64,000 nt of DNA from Branchiostoma floridae (Eukaryota > Chordata > Leptocardii > Amphioxiformes > Branchiostomatidae). Numbering within the stretch: the stretch's first letter is position 1; every line of letters begins with the position of its first letter. Shown piece after piece: positions 1-10,737 of this stretch. The stretch lies in assembly GCF_000003815.2 (NCBI RefSeq), contig NC_049995.1, positions 10,158,595-10,222,594 of the forward strand, in the 5' to 3' direction. The notes beneath the pieces were generated by a model. The model did no database searches and was not told the origin of the DNA. It saw only the letters and a program-made list of their open reading frames with translations. The position numbers and the translations under genes were made by a program.

Positions 1-110
1 GTGTGTGTGTGTGTGTGTGTGTACGTGTGTGTGTACTTGCGTGTGTGTTTGTGTGTGTGTGTGTGTGTCTGTGCATGTGTGTGTGTGTGTGCCTGAGTAT
101 CTTTGTGGAT
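1..110. repeat. (GT)n-rich microsatellite
   Basis: Nearly continuous GT dinucleotides with scattered interruptions at the very start of the window. No coding potential is seen; it lies in an intron or spacer upstream of the first EGF-like exon. Confidence 0.9.
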
Positions 111-382
111 GTGCGCAGAAGAACAGTGGAGAGAGTGTGAGTGTGTCCCTTTGAATTTCTTAATGAAGCAGATGTACAGGTATTCTGTGCCATTTTCTCA
201 CAAACCTTGTAACTCATGTTTTCATCATCTATAATGTCTTGATATAAAGCAAAAAAGTGACGTTTATAATATCATGAAACGTATCCGGTAAAGTAACGTC
301 TTATGGTGCATATAAAATGGATGTCTAACCTTTATTGGCATATACACTGAAAGTCTATACTTAATCGTTTCGTACATACCAG

Positions 383-2708
383 ATACTGACGAATGCGGCA
401 GCAGCCCTTGTCAGAATGGAGGCGTCTGTGCTGATGGAGTGAACGGGTTCACATGTGACTGTGCGACTGCAGCCGGTTACGATGGGACACTCTGCGACAA
501 CGGTAACGCTTCAATGACGAACAAATGTTTCGAAAGTATATATTTTGGGATGTTTAAATGTGTTCCTAACTAGACACAATCTGACACATACTGTCTCTGA
601 CCCATACTGTCTATGACAAATCAAGACAGTATGACATAAGACAATATTAAGAACTAACTAATATAATTTATTTCAAACATGTTACAACGGATCACCAAAT
701 GAAAAAAAACGCATCGTGTTTTTGCAACTTCATATTTTTAATAGTATGTATTTAAGTGTATTTGATCCTTAAAATGTCAACAACAAATTGAAAATGCATT
801 TTTGGAAGGTAAATACCCAGTATTGAAAATGCATTTTTGAAGGTAAATACCCAGTAAACTACCTCAAGGCGTAACACACTTAGGTTTGTACTGAATAGTA
901 CAAGCTGCTTATCCGAACACAAAGAAGGGTTCCTTCCCTTTTCGTTAAGAATGGTGGGTTCTTTTGTGTGCTCAATGTGTGACTGTACATGTCCTCAAAA
1001 TGGTATCCGAGGAACGTCCCATTAGGTACATTTACACCTAAGCTTTAACATTTTAAGGGAATTCGTGTGAAGTGCATTTGCCAAGGGCACAATACTTTAA
1101 ATACAGCCTCAACTATGGGGGGTAAATGCTCTGGGAAGCATGTTGGAGGACAAAATTTTTCCCTTCCCCATATCGGAGCACATACTATACGGAAATCAAT
1201 AAAAAGGGCAAACAAGTGTTTCAAAAAACACACACAAAAATTAGCCTTTCAAACTCATGTAGTTATTAGTAAATTGAGTATGGGCCTCCCCAATAGACAG
1301 GAAAACGGGACCTTTTTGCATTGGTTATGCGCGACGCCAGTTTCGACTGTTTACATCAACCTATGCAAATGCCTGCAAATGAATAGCTTTTGTATCATAT
1401 CATGATCTTAAAACATGTTCCCTAACCTTTATCGATATGTGAATTGAAAAAAAAATTCTTCATCTTTACGTACAAACCAGATATTAACGAATGCGGCAGC
1501 AACCCTTGTGAGAATGGAGCCGCCTGTAACGATGGAGTGAACGGATTCACATGTGACTGTACAGCCGCGACTGGTTACGAGGGTACACTTTGCGCCGAAG
1601 GTAACGATAGACAAAGTTTTCAAAAACATATATTTCTGTTGCTGTATTTGAACCTAACTAGCCTGGATACCATCCTCCGTAGTAACCGCTTGCTCACTCT
1701 TATAAGGACTTGACGAAGTAAATTGTATCTCTGTTATATACTAGCTTGCCTGATCCATGCCTCTTCCCTCATGACCTGAATGAAAAATGATTTGAGCTTT
1801 CATGGATATACAAATTAAGTTTAAACAAACAAACAAACAAACAAACAAACACCCTTTTCGCTCAGTGGTTAAGCCTGCATCAAAATCCAAACGAACACCC
1901 GTCGATTTTTTTTAGATCGGCTAGAGCTCCCCGAATTTCAAAATCGCCCGAGCTTCGTCTTTACTTTTCGATAAAAATCTGTCCCGTTAGGAGGTCTTTG
2001 TACAAATCTATGCTTTGTCTAGGGATACTATCAACGATAAATGTCTTTATCACTGCCTACAGACATAAATGGCTGTGCCAGTACGACGTGTCACGCGGAT
2101 GCCGATTGTACAGATAACCCTCCCCCCGCCACGGACGGCACGTGTACATGTAAAGCTGGGTTTGATGGCGACGGTACCGATGGTGGGACCGGATGTACAG
2201 CTACAGGTAATATAACACACATTTTATTATGAATAGCATCCATGTGCGCATCAATTATCAGCCGTTTTTCAGAGACAATTGATGTAAGAAACATTGTGTA
2301 GTAATGTTTGTATTTCTTTGTTTTAAGGATATCGATGTACCTGTGTCTGTACCATATATATTAGAATAGAAAAAGTTTTCGACCATACTGTAAATCGTAC
2401 AAAATGCTATGGCCTTGTTACCTCCATGAAAAAAATGGAGGTTATGTTTTTGATGTTTATGTTTGATGTGTCTGTTTGTGCACGTGGTCATCATAACTTT
2501 AGATGAATCGTAATGATATTTGGTATGTGGACAGGTCTTGGAGAAACGATTGTCATCGTCTATTTTGGGCCCCCTACTGGGTAAAAACTGATGCTGCAAC
2601 AGAACTTTCGGTTTTGTGTGTTTTGTCCTCGACACGCTGTCGTCTTGTTTGACACTAACTTCGTTCATTTGTCTTTAAACATTGACAGCTACAACTGTAC
2701 CTCCATGA
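383..2708 (+). CDS. EGF-like repeat protein gene, 3' part (three EGF exons and a probable last exon)
   Basis: Three exons each encode one EGF-like module and all are phase 1-1: 383-502, 1481-1600 and 2063-2206. The first two follow the pattern DE/[25 protein letters not shown]...GYxGTLC and carry the N/D-rich start typical of calcium-binding EGF domains. The third (C-x4-C-x5-C-x11-CxC-x13-C) is closer to the EGF type with a GFDGDG turn. All have AG acceptors and GT donors (gtaac, gtaac, gtaat). A possible terminal exon starts at 2689 in the right phase, adds a few residues and stops with TGA at 2706-2708. Such modules occur in Notch-like, fibulin-like and other secreted or adhesive proteins; the family cannot be named from three modules. 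The gene begins outside the window, so no signal peptide or start is visible. The first two exons are near copies, including flanking intron. Confidence 0.75.
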
Positions 2709-3191
2709 AGCAGCGACAGCAGAGACAACACGTTAAACTTGCTTCAACGACACACCAGCAACCATGACACGACCAAGGCCTATATTGAAAAGAAATGTTC
2801 CTTTTCCGGTTAAAGGTTAAAGGGCGCTGTCGGGCAGTTCACAGAATGTTTTTTGTCACTTTCGGGCATGGCACCTACGTGGCCCCGTGGGACATCTCGC
2901 GGCTCCCAGGGACGACTACTCGCAAGAGACATAACATTTTCTATCTGACACATGAGTAGTGGAATTTAAAGTAGACATCTAAGATTCATATATTTCAGAT
3001 GATGGCTTTGATTTTAAAAAATCGTGAAGTGATTAAGAATTGCATTTCTTTGTTTTAAAGATTTCGATATACCTCTGCTTGTACGATATATATCAGACTG
3101 AGTATATTGAAATACATCATGTTGAGAATACCAGCCATTTGATGCTTTTACTGAATTAGGTAGTTCCACTGACACGATACCTCTGATTGTG

Positions 3192-3197
3192 AATAAA
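3192..3197 (+). promoter_or_regulatory. Candidate polyadenylation signal AATAAA for the EGF-like gene
   Basis: A canonical AATAAA lies about 480 bases after the proposed stop codon. It would give an AT-rich 3' UTR of about 500 bases. It is only as good as the terminal-exon call. Confidence 0.35.
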
Positions 3198-3209
3198 CAA
3201 ATGATATGT

Positions 3210-4376
3210 GTGTATATATGATCAGCTATTGAATACTTTAGATTAGTTGCTTGAATGTGTTTTTTTTTCTCAATTCATAATCTTTGATGATACACCAGTT
3301 TACGTTTTATGTGTATATTTCGAGTATACATTACATGGATATATATTGCTTATTGTCATGGCATTTTTATTTCAACTGTGTAAAAATTCTTGTGGAACTG
3401 AAACACAATTCCGAAATAATGATCGTGTCAAGTTTACTATGTCGTTCTAATATCTTTAAAACAATGTTTCAAATGCATATAAAGTATGGTTATGCAGATT
3501 AAACTTCTAGATGTACATATCTATTTCATATTCATATCTACGCAGACTATCTTTTACTACAAACACATGTAATATATAAAAGTTGTACTCCTATCTACTG
3601 ACAATTTTAACCCCATATGTTATACATGCACTGTAAACGAGCAAATGTTCGCGTTGATTTTATGCTCTTTTTTTGTGACATCTTTAATGCGAACTTAAAA
3701 TCACAGCGAACTTTCCAGTACCGCCTCTGCCCGCCACCCCCTTGTTATAATAATAGACTTAAAATGGAAAATTAAAGTGCTAGCACTCCAGTTTCTTCCT
3801 ACCCCGATATTAAATCCCGCTTAACCTTCCCGTTTTACAGTACTGTTTCTTAAGGTTACATATTTGCATTAGGGTCGAAACCACAACGTTCATTAATCAT
3901 TGAGACAAAAAGAATAGACATGATTAGAGCGATGACATTTACGTATAGGTCCTCAATACGTTAACTAGTACAGCTACGTGTAAATGAATAATTTTTCATT
4001 CGATATAGCGTCATTCCTTGTACACAGGTCAATATATCACGGATATTCATAAACAGAATCATAACATTTCGGTCACATTTCCAAACCGGGGCCCGACTCA
4101 CTGTTTGTGGAAACATAAAATATGCGTTATTATCAAGAAATGTACAATAATTACAATTACTTTAATTTTATGTGTTTTGTTGCCTTTTATTATGATCATT
4201 CGTTTTGTTACCCAAAACTGCCCGGCCGGTTTGGAAATGTGACTCAATCTATTGCTAGCATACAACCACAAGGGGCCAAAATTTACACCACCTTTCATCA
4301 AAAGCTTTCGAATTCTGTAAAAATAACATTTCTATCTTTGGGTTCTTACGATATTACGTTGGATACGCGCTCGCTA
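3210..4376. other. AT-rich spacer, no gene seen
   Basis: No reading frame has splice sites or a recognisable domain. Around 3630-3720 there is a short stretch with TTCGCG and GCGAAC motifs resembling the TA-flanked MITE seen intact at 16518-16728, probably a decayed relative. Confidence 0.4.
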
Positions 4377-4577
4377 AAGGTGGTATCCCACTGCACTTTG
4401 GGCACCGGTGCGGCACTGTTGTTTCATTTTCGTCGATTTTTTTAATAATTTAGATATTGCGTAATACTGATACGTCAAAGTATGACAACAAAATACACAA
4501 AACGTAAGATTCGTTGAGTAATCTTTCGAACCCCACAGTGCCGCAACGGTACCGCAAGTGCAGTGAGACACCACCTT
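4377..4577. mobile_element. MITE with about 45-bp terminal inverted repeats (family AAGGTGGTAT), copy 1
   Basis: The element begins AAGGTGGTATCCCACTGCAC and ends with the near reverse complement GTGCAGTGAGACACCACCTT. A second copy lies at 10442-10671. The interior is AT-rich and noncoding, and both copies share the internal segment around TAGATATTGCGTAATAC. No target duplication could be fixed. It is non-autonomous, and the parent transposon is not in the window. Confidence 0.8.
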
Positions 4578-4600
4578 ACACGTACACATACGCAAACAGG

Positions 4601-5180
4601 TCACAAATTATAGCCTCATTTTAAAGTAGACCACGAGTACACCCTTACGCCTTAGCGATAATGGTAAAAATAACAAGAGTAATTTCCATCCATAGCTCGC
4701 TATCACGCACACACATAGACAAGTAGATCACAAATTATATCCCCATTTTAAAGTAGACCACGAGTACACCCTTGGCTATGATGGAAGAAATAACAAGAGT
4801 AATTTCCATCCATAGCTCGCTATTACGCACACACATAGGCAAATAGATCACAAATTATAACCCCATTTTTAAAGTAGACCACGAGTAAGCCCTTAGCCGC
4901 TAGGTTAGTTAATGGTAAAAATAACAAGAGTAATTTCCATCCATAGCTCACTATCACGTACACACATCGACAACTAGATCACGAATCATAGCCCATTTTT
5001 AAAGTAGACCACGAGTACGTCCTTAGCTATAATGGTAAAAACAACAGGAGTGATTTGTATCCATAGCTCACTATCACGCGCACACATAGACAAATACTAG
5101 TAGTTCACAAATTATAGCCCCATTTTTAAAGTAGACCACGAGTACGCCCTTAGCTATAATGGTAAAAATAACAAGAGTGA
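4601..5180. repeat. Tandem repeat, five copies of a 120-131 bp unit
   Basis: Units start near 4601, 4728, 4848, 4979 and 5104, each with CACAAATTATA, then TTTAAAGTAGACCACGAGTA, then GGTAAAAATAACAAGAGT, then CATAGCTC, then CACACATAGACAA. Spacing varies because of small indels. No coding capacity is seen. It directly follows the MITE at 4377-4577. Confidence 0.9.
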
Positions 5181-6470
5181 TTTGCCGCTAGCCACTTCAG
5201 ACCAGCGCCCAAAAACCCCACAGACAAAACACAACACGTCACACCCGAATCCGTGCTTTGTACTCTAATGTGTGGATAAGTATGCCCCGCCAGTGTTGCG
5301 TGGCATAACATGTTTGTAAAAGACTGGCACCCTGTTTCCAGTCGTCAGGGAGACCGGGTTATTGCCGTTATATTTGTTTGGCGGGCGGTGGTATTTGCAT
5401 ACGGGTTAGGGGCTGGATTTTGGACAAGATGGCGAGGCTTAGGGTTGGAGTGTGTTGACGGTAAAGTTACGTGTCTGCAGCGTTGTCAAGCCCGTTTTTG
5501 AGGGAAGAAAACGCGCCTTTTTTCAGACAAGGACGGATGTATCTTCATGTGCCATTGTCGTTCTTGTATGGGACATTGCGTGCTTGCAAAGGATGACGTG
5601 CGAACGAAAAATTGGGACAAGCTTGCTGAAAAACGTTAACGTTCTGATAACAAATTGTGGAGTATCGACAGCGATTGTACGAACCACAACGTCAGTTTTG
5701 CACCGTTACTGCACTTGACTTTTTGAAATTCGTACCTCCACTTCAAAGGCAACGATTTTGGTGCAATATCTTCGCTTGGAATTCAACCAGGACTCTAGAA
5801 TCGTCCCTGGATGCGGTCGAGAGCGCGTGAAGGATTTCTACCTACACTGTCCGGATTTTAGAAGACACGGAAACTCCTGGATACTTCTGTAAACTCTTCC
5901 GGATTATTCCGTTGTCATAAACGGGGTGGATTAACTACGAACAACGCTGGCTCATTGTTTCTCTACAAACGATTTTGTGTAACGCCACCGAAGAGGATTT
6001 ATCCACCTGTTTACAACATCTCCTTACCGAAGACTTGTTTTTCCAGAATTAAGCAAATTATTAGCACCTAATTACAAGTGAAAGCCTTCCGAGGTAATTA
6101 TCAAAGGCGTGGATTATAAGGATTGTGTTCGAACAATTACTCATAATTACGAAAACAATTTCTTCAATGCACTAAATACCATATACCCTGGAGGCTTTTT
6201 TAACCTGTGAGTGCGTCGTCCAGTTCTTTGACGTTTGACGGTTTTGTTTGTGAGAGGCCACGGCAACAGTTGAAGGGTAGAATAATACGTCTAGAGCTAC
6301 TTGAAGTGGTCAACCATTAATGTACAATATATCGAGAGGGTACGGACATACCAGGTGACTTTTATACCTTTGTTTTGTTGGACTGAGGATAAGAGAAAAT
6401 TCGTATCCGGGCAGCCTATGGTATATTGTTGCTGGGCAGGTGCATGTGAATTACCAAAGGTCGTTTCAAC
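5181..6470 (+). other. Upstream region of the 6471 gene (probable promoter and 5' UTR)
   Basis: More GC-balanced than the repeats before it and without a convincing ORF. It runs straight into the ATG at 6471 with no clear splice acceptor, so part is probably an unspliced leader. No TATA box close to the start was identified with confidence. Confidence 0.3.
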
Positions 6471-7205
6471 ATGGACGGCGCGTTGGGTGCGTTGTATCGG
6501 CGGTGGAAATTTGGCGAAGATACCGAAGAGTTGGACACGTACAAGCGCCGGTTGAGAGTGACTATGCCCGACATGGGGATAGAAGAAACTGCAGAAGAAG
6601 ATGGACTTGAAACGCAAGAGAGAAGAGCTAGAAGACGCGCGAAACGGAGTGAAAATGGCGAAGAGAAAAAGAGTTTTCTACCGCCGCTGACCGGGCAAAA
6701 TGACCGCGAGTTGGTACCGTATCGAGTGAGACGGGCGCAACTATTAGGACTGAGGATTGAACAAGAATCTGAAGACGAGGATGAGCCGCCAACTTCTCTC
6801 ATACACCCGTCTCACACGTTCACCAACAACTGTGTCTTCTGTAGACTGATGATGAGATCGCCCGAGATAAACGCCCGTCCAAACACGCCCTCTGACGACT
6901 TCCTCTCGTACAGCAGCTCGTCTGAACCGGAGTGTCCAAGACACGACCGTCGTTGTCGTCATTTCTGTGACGTTCTCGGACAAAATTACTGTCAGAATTG
7001 TAGCCGAGCGAACATTAAAACGTTGTCGACGCGTTCTCAAAGAAGACGACTTGACGCTTTCGGTAGGCCGGTTTCTCCTGTTAGGATAAGCATCCCGAAT
7101 CTGTTGTCCAATGTTTCGCAAACTTTGAATAGACACGAAAGGGACCCCCCTTCACCGGTTAAGTGGGATCGTCGAGACAGAAGGACATCGTCCGCATACT
7201 TCTGA
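6471..7205 (+). CDS. Single-exon gene, unrecognised basic Cys-rich protein (244 aa)
   Basis: An uninterrupted 244-codon frame with ATG in acceptable context (CAACATGG). The N-terminal half is highly charged: an acidic stretch near residues 40-50, then a basic RRARRRAKRS segment around residues 51-60 that could act as a nuclear localisation signal. The centre has paired cysteines (NNCVFC, about residue 120) and a serine-rich acidic run. Then comes a compact Cys/His cluster at about residues 152-177, C-x6-C-x3-C-x7-C-x2-C with histidines, which looks zinc-binding. The C-terminus is rich in Arg and Pro with SP and TP sites. I do not recognise the family. Coding character is supported by length, compositional domains, lack of competing frames and a polyadenylation signal at 7665. 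It could also be a lineage-specific or retrocopied gene. Confidence 0.65.
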   Translation: MDGALGALYRRWKFGEDTEELDTYKRRLRVTMPDMGIEETAEEDGLETQERRARRRAKRSENGEEKKSFLPPLTGQNDRELVPYRVRRAQLLGLRIEQESEDEDEPPTSLIHPSHTFTNNCVFCRLMMRSPEINARPNTPSDDFLSYSSSSEPECPRHDRRCRHFCDVLGQNYCQNCSRANIKTLSTRSQRRRLDAFGRPVSPVRISIPNLLSNVSQTLNRHERDPPSPVKWDRRDRRTSSAYF

Positions 7206-7315
7206 AACTTTGGAATGTCAAACCATCATGAAATGTATGTTTTGCGATAAGCGTTTACACTTCATGATTTTTATGGTAGCCATAGAAATGCAACATATAA
7301 ACATGATAACATTCG

Positions 7316-7470
7316 ATGGACATGCAGGGACTCATGATTGCCATACTATCATTGGTTGAAATGCTGATTGCCATGCTATCATTGGTTGAAATGCTGATTG
7401 CTATGCTATCATTGGTTGAACTTCTAATTGTCATGCTGTCATTTGTTGAAATATTAAATCTGATGGACAG
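7316..7470. repeat. Short tandem array of ATTGGTTGAA units
   Basis: About four units of 30 bp with core CTATCATTGGTTGAAATGCT, followed by TCTGATGGACAGACA, the tail also seen after other arrays of this family (12323-12740, 31420-31490, 42420-42870, 48750-49170). It lies in the probable 3' UTR of the 6471 gene. Confidence 0.8.
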
Positions 7471-7664
7471 ACAAGATGAGTCTATTGAGTTTTTACTTAA
7501 TTCAACACTTAAAAGTATTTTAAACCTCTGAATCCGGTGCTGTGTGGAAGCTTTCAAGTATGTCAATTGGAGAAAGAAAGTTCACCTTAGAAGATCAATG
7601 TAAAACATTGATAACCGTTTATCAACTTTACATGTGTCCTTTCAGTAAAGTAGAAAAGTTGTTT

Positions 7665-7670
7665 AATAAA
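7665..7670 (+). promoter_or_regulatory. Polyadenylation signal AATAAA for the 6471 gene
   Basis: Canonical AATAAA 460 bases after the TGA stop, followed by a T-rich and GT-containing stretch as expected downstream of a cleavage site. Confidence 0.55.
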
Positions 7671-7724
7671 GACAAGTCTTTGGAAGCCTTGTTTTCGTTT
7701 TTCTGTTTGTAATACCCAGTATTG

Positions 7725-7960
7725 CCTTGGTGTGAATGTATAGGTACATGTGTTAATATTTGTGTGAGCATACAGGGTATATGTCTACTTGTGTGTTTAT
7801 CTGTGTATTTGTATGCCAGTGCTTGCTAAGTATGTGTTTGGCTGTGTGGGTGTACATGTGGATACAATGTGTATGTGTATCCTTGTGTCTATCTGTATGA
7901 GTCTGTATGTCTGCCTGTATGAGTGTCTATATCTGTGTGTGTTTGTGCAATACCAGTAAC
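7725..7960. repeat. Degenerate TG/TATG-rich low-complexity tract
   Basis: Irregular TGTGT, TGTATG and TATCTGTATG runs. No gene is seen between here and the foldback element at 8720. Confidence 0.7.
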
Positions 7961-8719
7961 ACCAGTCCACTAGTAGTATCTTCAGTGTCCCCAAATGAAC
8001 TGGCACTCAATCTAAAGCAAGTCAAAAGCTGATGCATGAATCAACACTGGAAAGAAAATCTCAGCTACAAGTAAACAGCCCCTCAGATTACAAATGCAGG
8101 CAATGACTAATTTTTTAATTGTCTGTTAACACCACAATCATACACGTATGGATGATTCAAAAGAACAAAATTCTGCAAAGTGGTTGTTAACTATATACAC
8201 CACAGGAAACAAAAGGAAAGTGACAGAATATGTGAAAATATCAAAATCTTTCACACTCTTGCACCCAACTCAGATGTCTTAGCAATGTCATCCATAACGT
8301 TACGTCCATGTGGCCTGACAGAAACTAAGGCTTTGAGGCGATGGCACTTTCTGATGCATCCATACACATAATATCTGATGTACTAATAATAACAACATAT
8401 CGGTTGGAAGACTCTTCATATTTACAAAGTATTTCTTAATTGCATATAACATAATCGTTGCTTAAGCTGTTGCCATATTTGAGTCCTCCTTAGTTAACAA
8501 GAGCTGTTCCTTCAGCTTTAAATGTAACACTCCTTTAACTAGTTTAAGTGCCAGTGAAAAAGATTATCATTCACAAATATTTGGTCATTTCCAGAAATAT
8601 CTATGCAATGATCTATATAAAATTTAAATCAATGTCTACTGTTGGCTCTTTGGTGGGAAAAATTTGGTGGGTGATGTCACAAAAAGGACCCCCTCAGCTA
8701 GGGCTATAATCACACTCCC

Positions 8720-9343
8720 CAGGGGTGCCTAAGCATTTGCACGAACCCTATGAAATTCGCACGAATATTATGTGATACACACGAATCACTATGCGAAAAC
8801 GCACGAATATTATGAAATTCGCACGAATCACTATGCAAAAACGCACGAATATTATGAAATTCGCACGAATCACTATGTGATTCACACGAACCTTTGCACG
8901 ATCCTTATGCAAAAACGGCGGCCGGGAGGAGGCATGATTTTGAGCGTTTCTACCCGTGATATTTATATTTCCAGGCATGGAATGGACATTTACCGTCGCA
9001 AAGATGTATTTGATAGCCTGTGAGCTACTGTTTTTCTTCATTTCTGCGTGTTACATCGTATTTTCCTTCGCCACCGATCGAAGCCGCCATCTTGAAAATC
9101 CCACTCCGTCTCTCACGTGCCCCCGGCAGTGGTTGCGCAATTTCGCATAAGGATCGTGCAAATCTCATAAGGTTCGTGTGAATCACATAGTGATTCGTGC
9201 GAATTTCATAATATTCGTGCGTTTTTGGATAGTGATTCGTGCGAATTTCATAATATTCGTGCGTTTTCGCATAGTGATTCATGTGTATCACATAATATTC
9301 GTACAAATTTCATAGGGTTCGTGCAAATGCTTAGGCACCCCTG
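8720..9343. mobile_element. Foldback element with about 190-bp internally repetitive inverted arms
   Basis: It begins CAGGGGTGCCTAAGCATTTG and ends with the reverse complement of that. Each arm is built from short direct units alternating GCACGAATATTATGAAATTC and CGAATCACTATGCAAAAACG, so the arms are both inverted and internally tandem. A unique 230-bp core (about 8910-9140) separates them. Flanks share only ACTCC with one mismatch, so the target duplication is unclear. CAGGGG ends suggest hAT-related mobilisation (inference). Confidence 0.85.
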
Positions 9344-10333
9344 ACTCCTAGCAGCTGGCCCTACAGTTGCAACCACCTAGGGGAGTGGGCATCAACCCCA
9401 GCTGGCGAGAGATTATAAAAGATAGCGAGAGAAACACAGACTTGTAAAGCTAGGGCCCGATTCACAAAAGGAAAATTTCTGGTTGTACGTCAGCTTTCTG
9501 TTCAGATACACAGAATATTCTGGGATTCTAACATTGTAAAAAAAACCATTCACACGAGGAAAATTTCTGGTCACACGACAGTGACATTCTACAAAGTAAT
9601 ACATCTTCGGCATTCAAGGCCTTTTCTGCTTTGTGTGAAACTGTCTGTGATGTCCAACAAGTTCCTAACTGTCCCATAAAGAGCACACAGTAGACAATTG
9701 ATTCAAAGATTAGATAATATCAGATATTTTCAGAAAAGATCAACTTTTGAAGAAGACATTTCATTTCACTGGCACTTTAAAGCAAGGAACTCTTTTACTG
9801 AGAAATGATAAATAATATCTTGAGAAATTTCTTTGCTGTTTGCTTCTTTACTTTTCTTCCATCCTTAAATTTTCTCCACTCCATTAAAATGAAACAAAAT
9901 ACTGAGATTTTGCATTTTCATTACTCTACCATGCAGAGTCAGAGATTAAAAAAAAAGCATGTTTTCAATACTTGCAATTTGTCATTTACCTTCTGAGACT
10001 GCTTAAACTTTCCCTTGCTTGCAATAACTTTCACTCGCTTGGTTTGCTGAAACTTTCCCTAACCTACTTTGCAGTGAGAAACTTTTACTTTTTTAAGTTT
10101 ACAGAAACTTTCATTTTACTTAGTTTCCTGAAAGTTCTACAAAGTTTCACTTCAATAATTGCAGAAACTTGCACTTTGTTTTCTACTACTTTCACTTAAT
10201 ACCTAGTTTGCAGAAATGTTTACTTTCTTAAAGTTCACAGAAACTTACGTTTTCTGTTCCGAATGCTTCACTTGAAGCTATGCATCCTTTGGCAGTCTTT
10301 TACTGGCTTTGTTTGAACAAAACTTTCCGTTCC
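9344..10333. other. Spacer with a degenerate GAAACTTTCACTT tandem repeat
   Basis: No gene is seen. Between about 9995 and 10255 the motif GAAACTTTCACTT / GCAGAAACTT recurs about every 35-40 bases with heavy drift, an old tandem array. Confidence 0.55.
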
Positions 10334-10339
10334 TTTATT
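10334..10339 (-). promoter_or_regulatory. Candidate polyadenylation signal of KDM1B
   Basis: TTTATT on the + strand reads AATAAA on the gene strand, about 400 bases past the KDM1B stop. A second AATAAA lies near 10487 inside the MITE at 10442-10671, so the 3' UTR carries the MITE and may use either site. Confidence 0.45.
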
Positions 10340-10441
10340 CCTAGACACTTTCTCTAATGACAAGGCGGAAAAGGCGCTTAATAGTTAACAAATATGAGGT
10401 CTTGGACCAAGCAATATATACAATCTGAACTAACAATGGTA

Positions 10442-10671
10442 AAGGTGGTATCTCACTGCACTTGGGGCACCGGTGTGGCACTGCAGGGTTTATTCACTGC
10501 GGCACTGTTGTGTTATTTTCACCAATTTCTTATAATTTAGATATTGCGTAATACATAAAAGTATAACTTAGCAGACAACAAAATACACAAAACGTAAGAA
10601 AATTAGTTTTTTGTCTCTATCATACACCGCAGTGCCACACCAGTGCCCCTAGTGCAGTGAGATACCACCTC
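10442..10671. mobile_element. MITE family AAGGTGGTAT, copy 2, in the KDM1B 3' UTR
   Basis: Starts AAGGTGGTATCTCACTGCAC and ends with GTGCAGTGAGATACCACCTC. It shares ends and interior with the copy at 4377-4577 but carries an extra GTGGCACTGCAGGGTTT segment near its left arm. It starts about 70 bases past the KDM1B stop codon, so transcripts should contain a strong hairpin. Confidence 0.8.
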
Positions 10672-10737
10672 AAATAAGCACACATTTTTGCACTTTCTTC
10701 ATGCATAAGAAGAAATGACTAACAACAAGAGCAGTCT

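Noticed and set aside
1067-1405. 112-codon + frame in the EGF gene intron
   Set aside because: No similarity, no splice sites, lies between two well-defined EGF exons.
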